From assembly GCF_005146945.1 (NCBI RefSeq), contig NZ_SWMS01000005.1, forward strand, positions 186,001-250,000: a stretch of 64,000 nt of DNA, read 5' to 3'. The translations under genes and the position numbers were made by a program. The DNA comes from Prauserella endophytica. GTDB lineage: Bacteria > Actinomycetota > Actinomycetes > Mycobacteriales > Pseudonocardiaceae. The notes beneath the pieces were generated by a model. It did not search any database, had not been told where the DNA came from, and saw only the letters and a program-made list of their open reading frames with translations. Positions 36,879 to 48,282 of this stretch are shown here, one piece after another (position 1 is the stretch's first letter; every line of letters begins with the position of its first letter).

Positions 36879-38533
36879 GCGACCCGGTTATCGACGCGGA
36901 AGCGAAAACCGGACAGAACCTCCAGTGGGAGGCGGCCGCCGACCTGGTGGTGCTCGGCAGCGGTGTGGCCGGCCTGACCGCCGCGCTGCGGGCCAGGGAG
37001 CTCGGCCTGCGGGTGCTGGTGGTCACCAAGGCGGCCGTCGCCGACGGCAACACCCGCTGGGCGCAGGGCGGCGTGGCCGTGGTCCTCGACGGCGAGCACG
37101 GTGAACCCGACCAGGGCGACACGGTGGCCGCGCACGCGGCCGACACCGTCACCGCGGGCGCGGGGCTGTGCGACGACGACGCCGTCGGCACGATCATCGG
37201 CGCGGGCCCCGCCGCGGTCGCGCGACTGCGGGGCAGGGGCGCCGAGTTCGACGCCGGTTCCTCCGGCCTCGCCAGGACCAGGGAGGGCGGCCACAGCGCG
37301 TTCCGCGTGATCCACGCCGGGGGCGACGCGACCGGCGCCGAGGTGGAGCGCGCGCTCGTCGCCGCGGCGGGCGAGCACGGGATCCCCGTGCTGGAGCGGC
37401 ACCTCGCGGTCGACGCGCTGCGCACGGCGGCGGGCGCGGTGGCGGGGGTGACGGTGCTCGACCCGGCAGGCGTGCCCGGCGTGCTGCGCGCGCCCGCCGT
37501 GCTGCTGGCCACGGGCGGCTTCGGCCAGCTCTACCAGGCCACGTCCAACCCGGAGATCGCGACCGGCGACGGCCTCGCGCTCGCGCTGCGGGCCGGTGCG
37601 CTCATCGCCGACATCGAGTTCGTGCAGTTCCACCCGACCGTGCTCTACACGCCGGGCGCGCGGGGCCGCTGCCCGCTCGTCACCGAGGCGGTGCGCGGCG
37701 AAGGCGCGGTGCTGCTCGACGGAGCGGGCGAGCGCGTGATGACCGGCGTGCACCCGCTGGCCGACCTCGCACCGCGCGACGTCGTCTCGGCGGCGATCAC
37801 GCGCCGGATGGCGCAGGCCCCCGGCGGGGTCGACGACCACGTCTTTCTCGACGCCACGGGCATCTCCGGCTTCGCGCGGCGGTTCCCGACCGTCCACGCG
37901 GCGTGCCTCGCCGCGGGCACCGACCCGCTGCGTGAGCCGATCCCGGTGACGCCGGCCGCGCACTTCGCGTGCGGCGGCGTGGTGACCGGAACCGATGGCC
38001 GCACGGGCGTGACCGGGCTGTACGCGGCGGGCGAGGTGGCCCGCACCGGGCTGCACGGCGCCAACCGGCTCGCCTCCAACAGCCTGCTCGAAGGGCTCGT
38101 CGTGGGGGAGCGGGCGGCCGAGGCCGTGGCCGCCGACCTGGCGGCGGGCGTGCTGGCCAAGCCGCGGCACGGGCTGACTCCCGGGGCCGCGTGCGTGCCG
38201 GTGGCCGACCGCGACGCGGTGCAGCGCGTGATGAGCCGCTACGCGGCGATCGGGCGCGACGCCGACGGTCTCGCCGCCGCGGGCTCGGTGCTCGACCTGT
38301 CGGCCGTGGACTGTCCGCTGTGGACACACGAGGCAGTGGAGGACGCGGCGCTCACGATGCTGGCGCAGGCGTTGCTGGCGGCCGCGGCGCGGCGCACCGA
38401 GTCGCGCGGCTGCCACGTGCGCACGGACGCCCCGGAGCGAGACGACGCGACGTGGCGGCGCAGCCAGCTGATCAGGCTCAGCCCGTCCGGCCAGCCCGTG
38501 CTGGCGGACCCGGTACTGGAGGGAGCGGCGTGA
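36875..38533 (+). CDS. nadB: L-aspartate oxidase
   Basis: FAD enzyme making iminoaspartate for NadA; 552 residues. The dinucleotide fold [20 protein letters not shown] is near residue 24; the substrate-site segments [21 protein letters not shown] and the C-terminal [20 protein letters not shown] are standard for the succinate dehydrogenase/aspartate oxidase family. The ATG at 36875 overlaps the nadA stop (ATGA), and the stop overlaps the nadC GTG, so the three genes are translationally coupled. Confidence 0.95.
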   Translation: MSDPVIDAEAKTGQNLQWEAAADLVVLGSGVAGLTAALRARELGLRVLVVTKAAVADGNTRWAQGGVAVVLDGEHGEPDQGDTVAAHAADTVTAGAGLCDDDAVGTIIGAGPAAVARLRGRGAEFDAGSSGLARTREGGHSAFRVIHAGGDATGAEVERALVAAAGEHGIPVLERHLAVDALRTAAGAVAGVTVLDPAGVPGVLRAPAVLLATGGFGQLYQATSNPEIATGDGLALALRAGALIADIEFVQFHPTVLYTPGARGRCPLVTEAVRGEGAVLLDGAGERVMTGVHPLADLAPRDVVSAAITRRMAQAPGGVDDHVFLDATGISGFARRFPTVHAACLAAGTDPLREPIPVTPAAHFACGGVVTGTDGRTGVTGLYAAGEVARTGLHGANRLASNSLLEGLVVGERAAEAVAADLAAGVLAKPRHGLTPGAACVPVADRDAVQRVMSRYAAIGRDADGLAAAGSVLDLSAVDCPLWTHEAVEDAALTMLAQALLAAAARRTESRGCHVRTDAPERDDATWRRSQLIRLSPSGQPVLADPVLEGAA

Positions 38534-39381
38534 GGCCACCCGACCTCGACGACCTGCGGCGCGTGGTCGCCACCGCGCTGGAGGAGGACCTGCGCTACGG
38601 CCCCGACGCCACCACGGCCGCGACCGTGCCCGAGACGGCCGTGGCCACCGCGGAGCTGACCCCGCGCGTGCCCGGTGTGCTTTCGGGGGTGCCCGCCGCG
38701 CTCGCGGTGTTCGACGCCGTGCTCGGCGACGGCTACGAGGTGCTCGCCAAGCGTGAGGACGGCGGTCGCCTCGTCGCGGGGGAGCCCGCGCTCGTGGTGC
38801 GGGGGCCCGTGCGCGGCCTGCTTACCGCCGAGCGCACGGCGCTCAACCTGCTGTGCCATCTCTCGGGCATCGCGACCGCGACGGCGGGGTGGGTGTCGGC
38901 GGTGGAGGGCACCGGCTGCGCGATCCGCGACTCGCGCAAGACGTTGCCGGGCCTGCGGTTGCTGGAGAAGTACGCCGTGCGCTGCGGCGGCGGCGTGAAC
39001 CACCGGCTGGGCCTCGGCGACGCCGTGCTGATCAAGGACAACCACGTGGTGGCGGCGGGCTCCGTCGCCGAGGCGCTGCGGCTGGCCCGTGAGCACGCGG
39101 CTGGGCTGGCGTGCGAGGTGGAGGTGGACGACCTCGCCCAGCTCGCCGAGGCGCTCGACGCGGGCGCCGACGAGGTGTTGCTCGACAACTTCACGCCCGA
39201 GGACTGCGCGAGGGCGGTTCGCCTGCGCGACGAGACGTCGCCGAAGACGCGGCTCGAGTCCTCCGGCGGGCTGCGGCTGGAGAACGCGCGCGCCTATGCC
39301 GAGTCCGGTGTGGACTACCTCGCTGTCGGCGCCCTCACCCATTCGGCGCAGGCGCTCGACCTCGGTATGGACCTGAAGTAG
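38530..39381 (+). CDS. nadC: nicotinate-nucleotide pyrophosphorylase (carboxylating)
   Basis: Quinolinate phosphoribosyltransferase, converting quinolinate and PRPP to nicotinate mononucleotide; 283 residues. Conserved parts are LEEDLRYGPDATT, NLLCHLSGIAT, the DSRKTLPGLRLLEKYAVRCGGGVNHR active-site stretch (shown here only by its key residues Arg, Lys, Lys, Arg, His) and the C-terminal LESSGGL and YLAVGALTHSAQALD. The GTG at 38530 overlaps the nadB stop. It ends the NrtR-regulated operon. Confidence 0.95.
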   Translation: MRPPDLDDLRRVVATALEEDLRYGPDATTAATVPETAVATAELTPRVPGVLSGVPAALAVFDAVLGDGYEVLAKREDGGRLVAGEPALVVRGPVRGLLTAERTALNLLCHLSGIATATAGWVSAVEGTGCAIRDSRKTLPGLRLLEKYAVRCGGGVNHRLGLGDAVLIKDNHVVAAGSVAEALRLAREHAAGLACEVEVDDLAQLAEALDAGADEVLLDNFTPEDCARAVRLRDETSPKTRLESSGGLRLENARAYAESGVDYLAVGALTHSAQALDLGMDLK

Positions 39382-39478
39382 AGCGCGGGCCGCCGTCACG
39401 GATGCGGCGGCGCGCGCGATTTCCTGTTGGCAGCGCACGGGGTCCGATACCCTGCTCGGGCGCGCGAGGGTGGGGGTG

Positions 39479-40126
39479 ATGCACATGGCGGAACCCGTCG
39501 TGGTCGGCGTGATCGAGGATCACCCGCTGTACCGGGAGGCGCTGGCGCGGGTGCTGTACGAGGCCGACGGCGTGGAGCTGGGGGCCGTGGCCGAGTCGGT
39601 CGGGCATTTCGCGGCGCACGAGCAGGCTCCTGGCACCGTGGTGGTGCTGGACCTCAAGCTGCGCGGTCTCGCCGACGCGGCGGCGGTGCGGCAGGTGGTG
39701 GCCATGGGCTACCACGTGCTCGTGATCTCGGCCCACGCCGGCCAGACCGAGGTGCTCGGCGCCATCTCGGCCGGTGCGCGCGGCTACCTCACCAAGGAGG
39801 CGGAAGGCGAGGAGATCCTCGACGCCGTGCGCCAGATCGGTGCGGGCGGCTCCTACGTCTCGCCCGTTCTCGCCTCGTTCGTGCTCGACGCCCAGCGGCA
39901 GGTCGGGGCCCGCTCGGAACTGTCGGAGCGGGAACGGCAGGTCCTCGCGCTCGTCGCCGCGGGCGAGCGCGACCAGGACATCGCCGACGCGATGGAGATC
40001 AGCGTGCGCACCGTGCGGTCCTACCTCGACCGGATCCGCGACAAGACCGGCCGGCGGCGCAGGCCCGAGCTCACCCGGCTGGCGATCGAGGAAGGCATCA
40101 CCGCGTCGGGCGAGCCCCGGCACTAG
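39479..40126 (+). CDS. orphan NarL/LuxR-type response regulator
   Basis: Two-domain regulator of about 215 residues. The receiver domain keeps the acidic pair (Glu13-Asp14 in GVIEDHPLY), the phospho-acceptor Asp58 (VVLDLKLRG) and the late Lys (YLTKEAEG). The C-terminal LuxR HTH is LSERERQVLALVAAGERDQDIADAMEISVRTVRSYLDRI. No histidine kinase is adjacent, so its partner is unknown. Starts at GTG 39470, ATG 39479 and ATG 39485 are all possible; 39479 has GAGGG eight bases upstream. Confidence 0.87.
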   Translation: MHMAEPVVVGVIEDHPLYREALARVLYEADGVELGAVAESVGHFAAHEQAPGTVVVLDLKLRGLADAAAVRQVVAMGYHVLVISAHAGQTEVLGAISAGARGYLTKEAEGEEILDAVRQIGAGGSYVSPVLASFVLDAQRQVGARSELSERERQVLALVAAGERDQDIADAMEISVRTVRSYLDRIRDKTGRRRRPELTRLAIEEGITASGEPRH

Positions 40127-40134
40127 ACCCGGCC

Positions 40135-40187
40135 GCAGTGAAGGCCACCTTGCCTGCGTTCAACGCAGGCAAGGTGGCCTTCACTGC
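40135..40187. terminator. family B inverted repeat between convergent genes
   Basis: A perfect 26-bp inverted repeat with one central base, arms GCAGTGAAGGCCACCTTGCC and complement, centre GCGTTCAACGC. It lies between the response regulator stop (40126) and the convergent regulator, and its right arm includes that gene's last codons and stop (40181). Probably a bidirectional terminator. Confidence 0.75.
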
Positions 40188-41089
40188 AGGCGGCCGGCCG
40201 TGACGGCGAGCCCGTCGAGGTAGTGACCGAGGGCCAGCTCGAACGCCTCGTCCAGCCCGCTGAGGCCGAACGTGCCGGGCTCGGGGTCGCCGAGTTCGGC
40301 AAGGCGGGGAAAGTCGCCGCTACGGAGCAACTCCGCTGCTTCGGCCTCGATCGTCGCCCACCACTGCTCATTGCGCAGGCGCGTCTCCTTCTCGGCGTGG
40401 AGCTCCCGCAGCGCTCCGAGCGCGAGGCCGTGGACCAGTGCCGGAAGGGCCAGGGCGGCACGCATCCGGGTCCGCGGGTCGAGGTCGAGGTCGGCCAGCG
40501 CTGCGAAGGTCCACTCGCTGTGCAGCATCGCCTCCGGCGCGAGCGGTGGCCGGGTCACCAGGGTTAGCTCCGCCAGCCAGGGATGAGACCGGTAGAGCCG
40601 CCACTGCAATCGGTACACCGCTTCGAGCCGCTGCCGCCACCCCGCCGGCATCGGGCGCGGGAGCGGGCTGGACCTGAAGACCGCGCGCACCATCAGGATC
40701 TCCAGCTCCTCACGCCCCGCGATGTGCCGGTACAGCGCCATGGGAGCCACTTTCAGCACACCGGCCAGCCGGCGCATCGAGATCGCCTCCAGCCCCTCGT
40801 GGTCGGCGATCCGCAGAGCGGCCGCGAGGATGCGGCTCCGGGTCAGCGGAACGGGTTCGGGCCGGCGCCCACCGCGCACCACCGTGCCCGAGCCCGTCCG
40901 CGTGATCACCACGCCCTCGTCCCGGAGCATCGCCAGTGCACGGCTCGCCGTTGCCATCGCGACACCCCAGTCGCGGACGAGCTGTCGCGTGGACGGGACT
41001 CGATCGCCGGGTTTCAGCTCTCCGTTCGCGATCTGCTTGCGCAGTGCGGCCGCGATTCGCCGCGACGGCAGGTCGGTCGGTTCGGGCAC
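40181..41089 (-). CDS. GntR-TetR double-HTH transcriptional regulator
   Basis: A 302-residue regulator with two DNA-binding modules. Residues about 8-72 are a GntR winged helix (RIAAALRKQIANGELKPGDRVPSTRQLVRDWGV, with TASRALAMLRDEGVV); residues about 82-135 form a TetR helix-turn-helix (ISMRRLAGVLKVAPMALYRHIAGREEL), followed by a TetR-type ligand domain. The architecture occurs in actinobacteria. It is divergent from an amidohydrolase gene with 133 bp between, its likely target. The last Gln codon and stop (CAG-TGA) come from the inverted repeat at 40135-40187. Confidence 0.83.
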   Translation of the reverse strand: MPEPTDLPSRRIAAALRKQIANGELKPGDRVPSTRQLVRDWGVAMATASRALAMLRDEGVVITRTGSGTVVRGGRRPEPVPLTRSRILAAALRIADHEGLEAISMRRLAGVLKVAPMALYRHIAGREELEILMVRAVFRSSPLPRPMPAGWRQRLEAVYRLQWRLYRSHPWLAELTLVTRPPLAPEAMLHSEWTFAALADLDLDPRTRMRAALALPALVHGLALGALRELHAEKETRLRNEQWWATIEAEAAELLRSGDFPRLAELGDPEPGTFGLSGLDEAFELALGHYLDGLAVTAGRLQ

Positions 41090-41222
41090 AGCACGATCGT
41101 ACTAGAGCACTTGGCCGCCCGTATCGGGCTTCGGCCAAGTCGTGAAGAGGCGTGAGTGCAGCAAGGACAGGAAGTGCACTGTCCGAGCTACCGCGTTGTG
41201 AGTGCGTTAATACGCTGTACAC

Positions 41223-42635
41223 ATGACCCGACCCGAGATCCACGCCTACGTCGGCGCGACCGTGATCGACGCGACCGGCGCCCCGCCTCGACCGGACCAG
41301 TCCGTGGTCGTCGTCGACCGCACGATCACGATCGTGGGGCCCGCGGCGCAGGTTCCGATCCCGGCCGGAGCTCTGGTGCACGACGTCGCAGGCAAGTACC
41401 TCATCCCCGGTCTCACCGACATGCACGTGCACAGTGAGCCGGAGACCGGCGACCCCAGGCATTTCGCCGCGCTGTACATCGCCAACGGCGTGACGGCGAT
41501 CCGCGAGATGTGGGGCAGGCCCGTGCTGCACGACGTCCGCAGGCAGGTGCGGTCCGGTGAACTCCTCGGGCCACGGATGACCATCGCCAGCCCGCTCCTC
41601 GACGGGGAGCCCGCCCTGTGGTCCGACGTCCCCGATGCCCCGGTCGTGCCCATCGGCTCATCCGGCCAGGCACGGCGCGCCGTGGCCGAGGCGATCGACA
41701 CGGGCGCCGATTTCATCAAGGTGTACTCCCGGCTTTCCCCGGAGGCCTACCGCGCTGTTATCGCCGAGGCACGCCGGCGTGACATCACCGTCGCCGGCCA
41801 TCGATCCGACAACGTGCCGTTCCTGGAGCAGATCGAGTCGGGCCAGCGGTCGTTCGAGCATCTGTTCGGTGGGATCTGGCCTGCCGCGTCACCGGACGTG
41901 GACCGGCTCGAAGCCGCGATGGCCCGGATCCAGACGTCCCCGGAGTTCCACCTCGGCAGTTGGCTGAAGCAGGTCACCCAGGTCGAGTGGGACGCGATCG
42001 CGTCGTACGACCGTGCCACGGCGAACTCGGTGTTCGAACGGCTCGTCGCCGCCGATGTCGCCTACACGCCGACCCTCGCGGTGCACGCGGTCATCGACCA
42101 GCCTGAGTCGATCCGGCTCGACGACAGCCGCATGGACTACCTGGTCCCCGGCACGCCGGAGTCGTGGGACTTCCTGCGAGAGCGGATCTACTGTGGCGGC
42201 GGCCGGTCGGCTGAGGAAGCCGCGCGACATCGTGAGCTGCTCGACTGGCGACGCGCGACCGTGGGCGCCATGAACGAGGCGGGGGTGCGGTTGCTCGCCG
42301 GTACCGACTCGGTCGGCCCCGGCCTGTTCCCTGGATTCAGCCTGCATGTCGAGCTGGAACAGCTCGTCGCCGCCGGCCTCACCCCGATGCGTGCTCTGCA
42401 GTGCGCCACGCTGGAGCCGGCCAGGTTCCTGGGCCGCGAGCACTGGGCCGGCACTGTCGAGGTGGGTCGCGTGGCCGACCTCGTGATCCTGGACGACGAT
42501 CCACTTGTCGACATTCGAAACACCCAACGGATCCACTCCGTCGTCGTCGACGGCCGGCACGTCGGACCGCGCGAGCGTGCGGAGCTACTGAGGACAGCCG
42601 AGCGGATCGCAAGCGAGCAGCCCCTTCCGCAGTGA
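41223..42635 (+). CDS. amidohydrolase-family metal-dependent hydrolase
   Basis: Imidazolonepropionase/prolidase-like amidohydrolase, 470 residues. Metal-site motifs are in order: the HxH in TDMHVHSEP, a Lys in ADFIKVYS (possible carboxylated bridge), His in TVAGHRSDN, His in FEHLFGG and Asp in LLAGTDSVG. The N- and C-terminal beta-sandwich segments flank the barrel (ending RVADLVILDDDPLVDI). There is no signal peptide. No ribosome site precedes the ATG; a TACGCT lies nine bases upstream, so it may be leaderless. It is divergent from, and probably regulated by, the GntR-TetR protein. The substrate may be a dipeptide, lactone or cyclic amide. Confidence 0.85.
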   Translation: MTRPEIHAYVGATVIDATGAPPRPDQSVVVVDRTITIVGPAAQVPIPAGALVHDVAGKYLIPGLTDMHVHSEPETGDPRHFAALYIANGVTAIREMWGRPVLHDVRRQVRSGELLGPRMTIASPLLDGEPALWSDVPDAPVVPIGSSGQARRAVAEAIDTGADFIKVYSRLSPEAYRAVIAEARRRDITVAGHRSDNVPFLEQIESGQRSFEHLFGGIWPAASPDVDRLEAAMARIQTSPEFHLGSWLKQVTQVEWDAIASYDRATANSVFERLVAADVAYTPTLAVHAVIDQPESIRLDDSRMDYLVPGTPESWDFLRERIYCGGGRSAEEAARHRELLDWRRATVGAMNEAGVRLLAGTDSVGPGLFPGFSLHVELEQLVAAGLTPMRALQCATLEPARFLGREHWAGTVEVGRVADLVILDDDPLVDIRNTQRIHSVVVDGRHVGPRERAELLRTAERIASEQPLPQ

Positions 42636-42659
42636 AGGTGGCCCTCACCGCGGAAGGGG
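42621..42659. terminator. imperfect hairpin between convergent amidohydrolase and nitrilase genes
   Basis: Arms CCCCTTCCGC and GCGGAAGGGG enclose a sequence containing GCAGTGAAGGTGGCC, a fragment of the family B repeat. The amidohydrolase stop (CAG-TGA, 42633-42635) lies inside. The hairpin is followed 15 bp later by the nitrilase stop, so it can serve both genes. Confidence 0.6.
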
Positions 42660-42674
42660 CTCGCTGAGGAAGGG

Positions 42675-43469
42675 CTAGCCGAGACGGCGGTTCGCCAGCA
42701 CGCCGGTCGCCGTGCGCGATTTCTCGGCTACGGAGGGGTCGATGTCGGTGACGAGCAGCTCGGGCGCGGCGCCCAGCTGGGCGTGTACCCGGCCGAACGG
42801 ATCGGCGACCGTCGAGAAGCCGATGCCGGTGGGCGCCTTCGGGTTCACCTCCACGCCCGCTGCCTTCGGGTCGGCCTGCCCGCAGCCCAGCACCCAGTTG
42901 CCCGAGTCGAGCGCACGCGCCCTGACAAGGACCTCCCACTGGTCGCGCTTGCCCTCGCCCGCGCCCCACGACGTCGGCAGCAGCACCGCGCTCGACCCGG
43001 CCTTCGCGAGCGCCTGGAACAGCTCGGGGAACCGCACGTCGTAGCACGTCGCGACACCCAGCGTGACACCGTCGACGTCCACCGTGACGACCTCTGAGCC
43101 GCCCGCGACCGTGTCGGACTCGCGGAAGCCGAACGCGTCGTAGAGGTGGATCTTGTCGTAGCCGCGGTGCTCGCCGAGCCCGGTGATGAGCAGCGTGTTG
43201 CGCACCCGCTCGCCGTCCGGGGTGAACATCCCCGCGACCACCAGCACGTCGTGCTCGCGCGCGATCTCGCCGACCGCGCTCGCCCACGGCCCGTCGACCG
43301 GCTCGGCCAGCGGGGCGAGCCTGACCCCGAACCGTGCCATCGCCGCCTCGGGGAACACCACCACGCGGGCGCCCTCGCCCGCTGCCTTGGCCGTCCAGTC
43401 GCGGATGAGCGTCAGGTTCTCCGCGGGGTCGGCGCTCGACGTGAGCTGGCACAGGGCGATCCGGAGCAC
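42675..43469 (-). CDS. carbon-nitrogen hydrolase (nitrilase superfamily)
   Basis: Cytosolic amidase-type enzyme, 264 residues. The Glu-Lys-Cys triad is visible: Glu in VVFPEAAM, Lys in YDKIHLYDAFGF, Cys in GVATCYDVRFPELF. The pattern is closest to the omega-amidase/deaminated-glutathione amidase group, so repair of damaged metabolites is plausible, but the substrate is not fixed by sequence. It is convergent with the amidohydrolase and divergent from hisD. Confidence 0.87.
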   Translation of the reverse strand: MLRIALCQLTSSADPAENLTLIRDWTAKAAGEGARVVVFPEAAMARFGVRLAPLAEPVDGPWASAVGEIAREHDVLVVAGMFTPDGERVRNTLLITGLGEHRGYDKIHLYDAFGFRESDTVAGGSEVVTVDVDGVTLGVATCYDVRFPELFQALAKAGSSAVLLPTSWGAGEGKRDQWEVLVRARALDSGNWVLGCGQADPKAAGVEVNPKAPTGIGFSTVADPFGRVHAQLGAAPELLVTDIDPSVAEKSRTATGVLANRRLG

Positions 43470-43558
43470 GGCAACCTCCTCGCACGTGTCGTCGTGTCGG
43501 CAGTATGCCAGCCATCAGGGCCGTGAGCTGGGTGGTCACACTCACCTCGTACCCTTGA

Positions 43559-46617
<3,059 letters not shown>

Positions 46618-46776
46618 ATGTCGGGTCAGTGGGTGGCTCTGCTGTTGCTCGCCGTCGCCGGTTTCCTGGCGGGCGGCGTCTGGAGCGCGTGGAAGAACGG
46701 CTCCCGCGGCCTCGCGGCAGCGCTCGGCGCCGCCGCGCTGCTGGCGATCGGCGGCGCCGTGGCCTGGCTGGCCTAG
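46618..46776 (+). CDS. small two-helix membrane protein after hisB
   Basis: A 52-residue protein beginning MSGQWVALLLLAVAGFLAGG, with a second helix GLAAALGAAALLAIGGAVAW after a short basic loop. It starts at the base after the hisB stop, so it is almost surely co-translated with it. Small membrane proteins at this place in his operons occur in actinobacteria; the function is unknown. It ends 12 bp before a disrupted inverted repeat. Confidence 0.65.
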   Translation: MSGQWVALLLLAVAGFLAGGVWSAWKNGSRGLAAALGAAALLAIGGAVAWLA

Positions 46777-46788
46777 GACGGCCCGACC

Positions 46789-46896
46789 GCAGTGAAGGCC
46801 ACCATGCCTGCGCCCACCCGTCTCCCGCCACCACCCAAACGGAGGCGCTGCGCGCCGCTGTGTTCGGTTCAACGCAGTGAAGGTGGCCTTCACTGC
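46789..46896. repeat. family B inverted repeat split by about 50 bp of unrelated sequence
   Basis: The left arm (GCAGTGAAGGCCACCATGCC, from 46789) and right-hand arm (ending GGTGGCCTTCACTGC at 46896) match an intact family B element, but about 50 bp of different sequence lies where the short centre should be. The right part alone also folds as GCAGTGAAGG-TGG-CCTTCACTGC (46874-46896). The kptA stop codon at 46890-46892 is inside the right arm. It still lies between two convergent genes and may act as a terminator. Confidence 0.65.
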
Positions 46897-47438
46897 AGCT
46901 GGGTGAGATAGCCGGGTGGGACGTGGCGGGTGAGCCACACGCCGTTGGCGCTCACCCGGAACTCGTGGCCTGCCGTCACGATTGCTGCCGCGTTGACCAG
47001 CAGGAGCACCGGCTCGCCGCGGCGGGCGCCGACCGTCATCGCGGTGGAACGGGTCGCCGACAGGTGTACGTCGTGACGGCGCATCGGCCGTAGCCCGTCC
47101 CGCAGGATCATAGGCAGGAACCGGGCGACCGTGCCGTGGAACAGCGTCGCCGGAGGGACAGAAACGGGCAGGTCGAGCGCGACGGCGACGCTGTGTCCCT
47201 GGCTGGCGCGGATACGCGTGCCGGAGTCGTCGAAGGTGAACCGCTGCTTGTCGTTGCGTTCCACCACCTCGGCCAGCTCGGCGCGGGTGAGCGGAAGCCC
47301 GTGCCTGCCGAGGGCGGCGAGCAGCGCGTCGACGGCGACCCAGCCGCCTTCCTCCAGTTCGATGCCGATGCGTTCGGGCGCATGGCGCAGATGCAGTGCG
47401 AGTCGCTTGGACACGCGCACAAGATCACTGTTCTTCAT
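46890..47438 (-). CDS. kptA: RNA 2'-phosphotransferase
   Basis: Tpt1/KptA-family enzyme that removes a 2'-phosphate to NAD, 182 residues. Family motifs are KRLALHLRHAPE near the start, RIRASQGHSV, LFHGTVARF and RPMRRHDVHLSATRSTAMTVGARR, carrying the conserved Arg and His residues. Bacterial KptA has no tRNA splicing substrate, so the target is unclear (ADP-ribosylated or 2'-phosphorylated RNA have been suggested). The ATG at 47438 is chosen; an ATG at 47450 adds four residues. The final LQ-stop is formed by the inverted-repeat arm. Confidence 0.86.
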   Translation of the reverse strand: MKNSDLVRVSKRLALHLRHAPERIGIELEEGGWVAVDALLAALGRHGLPLTRAELAEVVERNDKQRFTFDDSGTRIRASQGHSVAVALDLPVSVPPATLFHGTVARFLPMILRDGLRPMRRHDVHLSATRSTAMTVGARRGEPVLLLVNAAAIVTAGHEFRVSANGVWLTRHVPPGYLTQLQ

Positions 47439-47479
47439 CTCGGGCACCATTGGCCCACGCCGGTCAGCGCGTCCGCAAC

Positions 47480-47953
47480 TCAAATACCGCCTTCCGCGGC
47501 GGGCTTGAGCAGGGGAGCGCCGGGGCCGAACCGGGCGAGCCGGTCGTCGACGTTGTGCAGACCGCACGTGCGCAGCGAGAGGCAGCCGCAGCCCACGCAG
47601 CCGGTGAGCTGGTCGCGCAGGCGCTGCAGGGCGTCGATGCGCGCGTCGAGCTCGTCCTTCCAGTTGCGGGACAGCCGCGCCCAGTCGGCCTTGGTCGGCG
47701 CGTGGTCCTTCGGCAGCGAGGCGAGCGCCTGGCCGATCTCCTCGAGGCTCAGGCCCACCCGCTGTGCCGCGCGGATGAACGCGATGCGACGCAGCACGGC
47801 GCGCGGGTACCTGCGCTGGTTACCGGCGGAGCGCTCCGAGAAGATCAGCCCCCGGTCCTCGTAGAAGCGCAGCGCCGTGTGGGGTACACCGCTGCGCTCC
47901 GAGACCTGTCCGATGCTGAGGTGGTCGGCAAGCTTCGTCGTCACAGCCGCCAC
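47480..47953 (-). CDS. soxR: redox-sensitive MerR-family regulator SoxR
   Basis: MerR-type activator, 157 residues. The winged HTH is LSIGQVSERSGVPHTALRFYEDRGLI; a coiled dimer helix follows; the C-terminal CVGCGCLSLRTC holds the four cysteines of the SoxR [2Fe-2S] cluster in the C-x2-C-x-C-x5-C spacing. In actinobacteria SoxR usually responds to redox-active compounds. The start is GTG at 47953, or GTG 47944. No clear SoxR box was found next to it. Confidence 0.92.
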   Translation of the reverse strand: MAAVTTKLADHLSIGQVSERSGVPHTALRFYEDRGLIFSERSAGNQRRYPRAVLRRIAFIRAAQRVGLSLEEIGQALASLPKDHAPTKADWARLSRNWKDELDARIDALQRLRDQLTGCVGCGCLSLRTCGLHNVDDRLARFGPGAPLLKPAAEGGI

Positions 47954-47998
47954 AGTACCCCGAGTTATACCTAGGTCGAGGTTGCCTTGCGGTGCAGG

Positions 47999-48187
47999 TC
48001 AGGAGCTTGTCGAGGTCCAGCCGGGCTTGTGCCGGTCGGGCGGACGCGAAGTGTGATCGGTGTCATCCCGCAGCCTGCGACGTATCTGCCGGGGCAGCAC
48101 GACATCACTGATCACCGGGAAGGGCTCGCTGTCGATGTCCTCGCGCCAAGCCCGCAGCAGGCGGTCGAGTGTGTCTTCCTGGGCCAT
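47999..48187 (-). CDS. small acidic/basic protein of unknown function upstream of soxR
   Basis: A 62-residue protein beginning MAQEDTLDRLLRAWREDI, with no helix long enough for a membrane span and a basic Arg/Asp-rich C-terminus. The ATG at 48187 is preceded by AGGAGG at six bases, one of the best ribosome sites in the window, which argues for a real gene. TAGAAT further upstream on the same strand is a possible -10. It ends 46 bp before soxR in the same direction. Confidence 0.55.
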   Translation of the reverse strand: MAQEDTLDRLLRAWREDIDSEPFPVISDVVLPRQIRRRLRDDTDHTSRPPDRHKPGWTSTSS

Positions 48188-48282
48188 CGTGGCCTCCTGA
48201 GGCAGAACGTGTTCATTCTACTACCCAGAAGGGTGAGGCCCTAAACCTCGAGTTCAGGAAATCTTCCCCCGCCGTTCCAACT

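Noticed and set aside
42621-42659. A full family B repeat
   Set aside because: Only the GCAGTGAAGGTGGCC part matches; the outer arms CCCCTTCCGC/GCGGAAGGGG are different, so it is listed as an imperfect hairpin with a repeat fragment.
47954-47998. SoxR binding box before soxR
   Set aside because: The gap contains CCTCGACCTAGG and TATAAC on the minus strand, but not a symmetric CCTCAAG-CTTGAGG type site.
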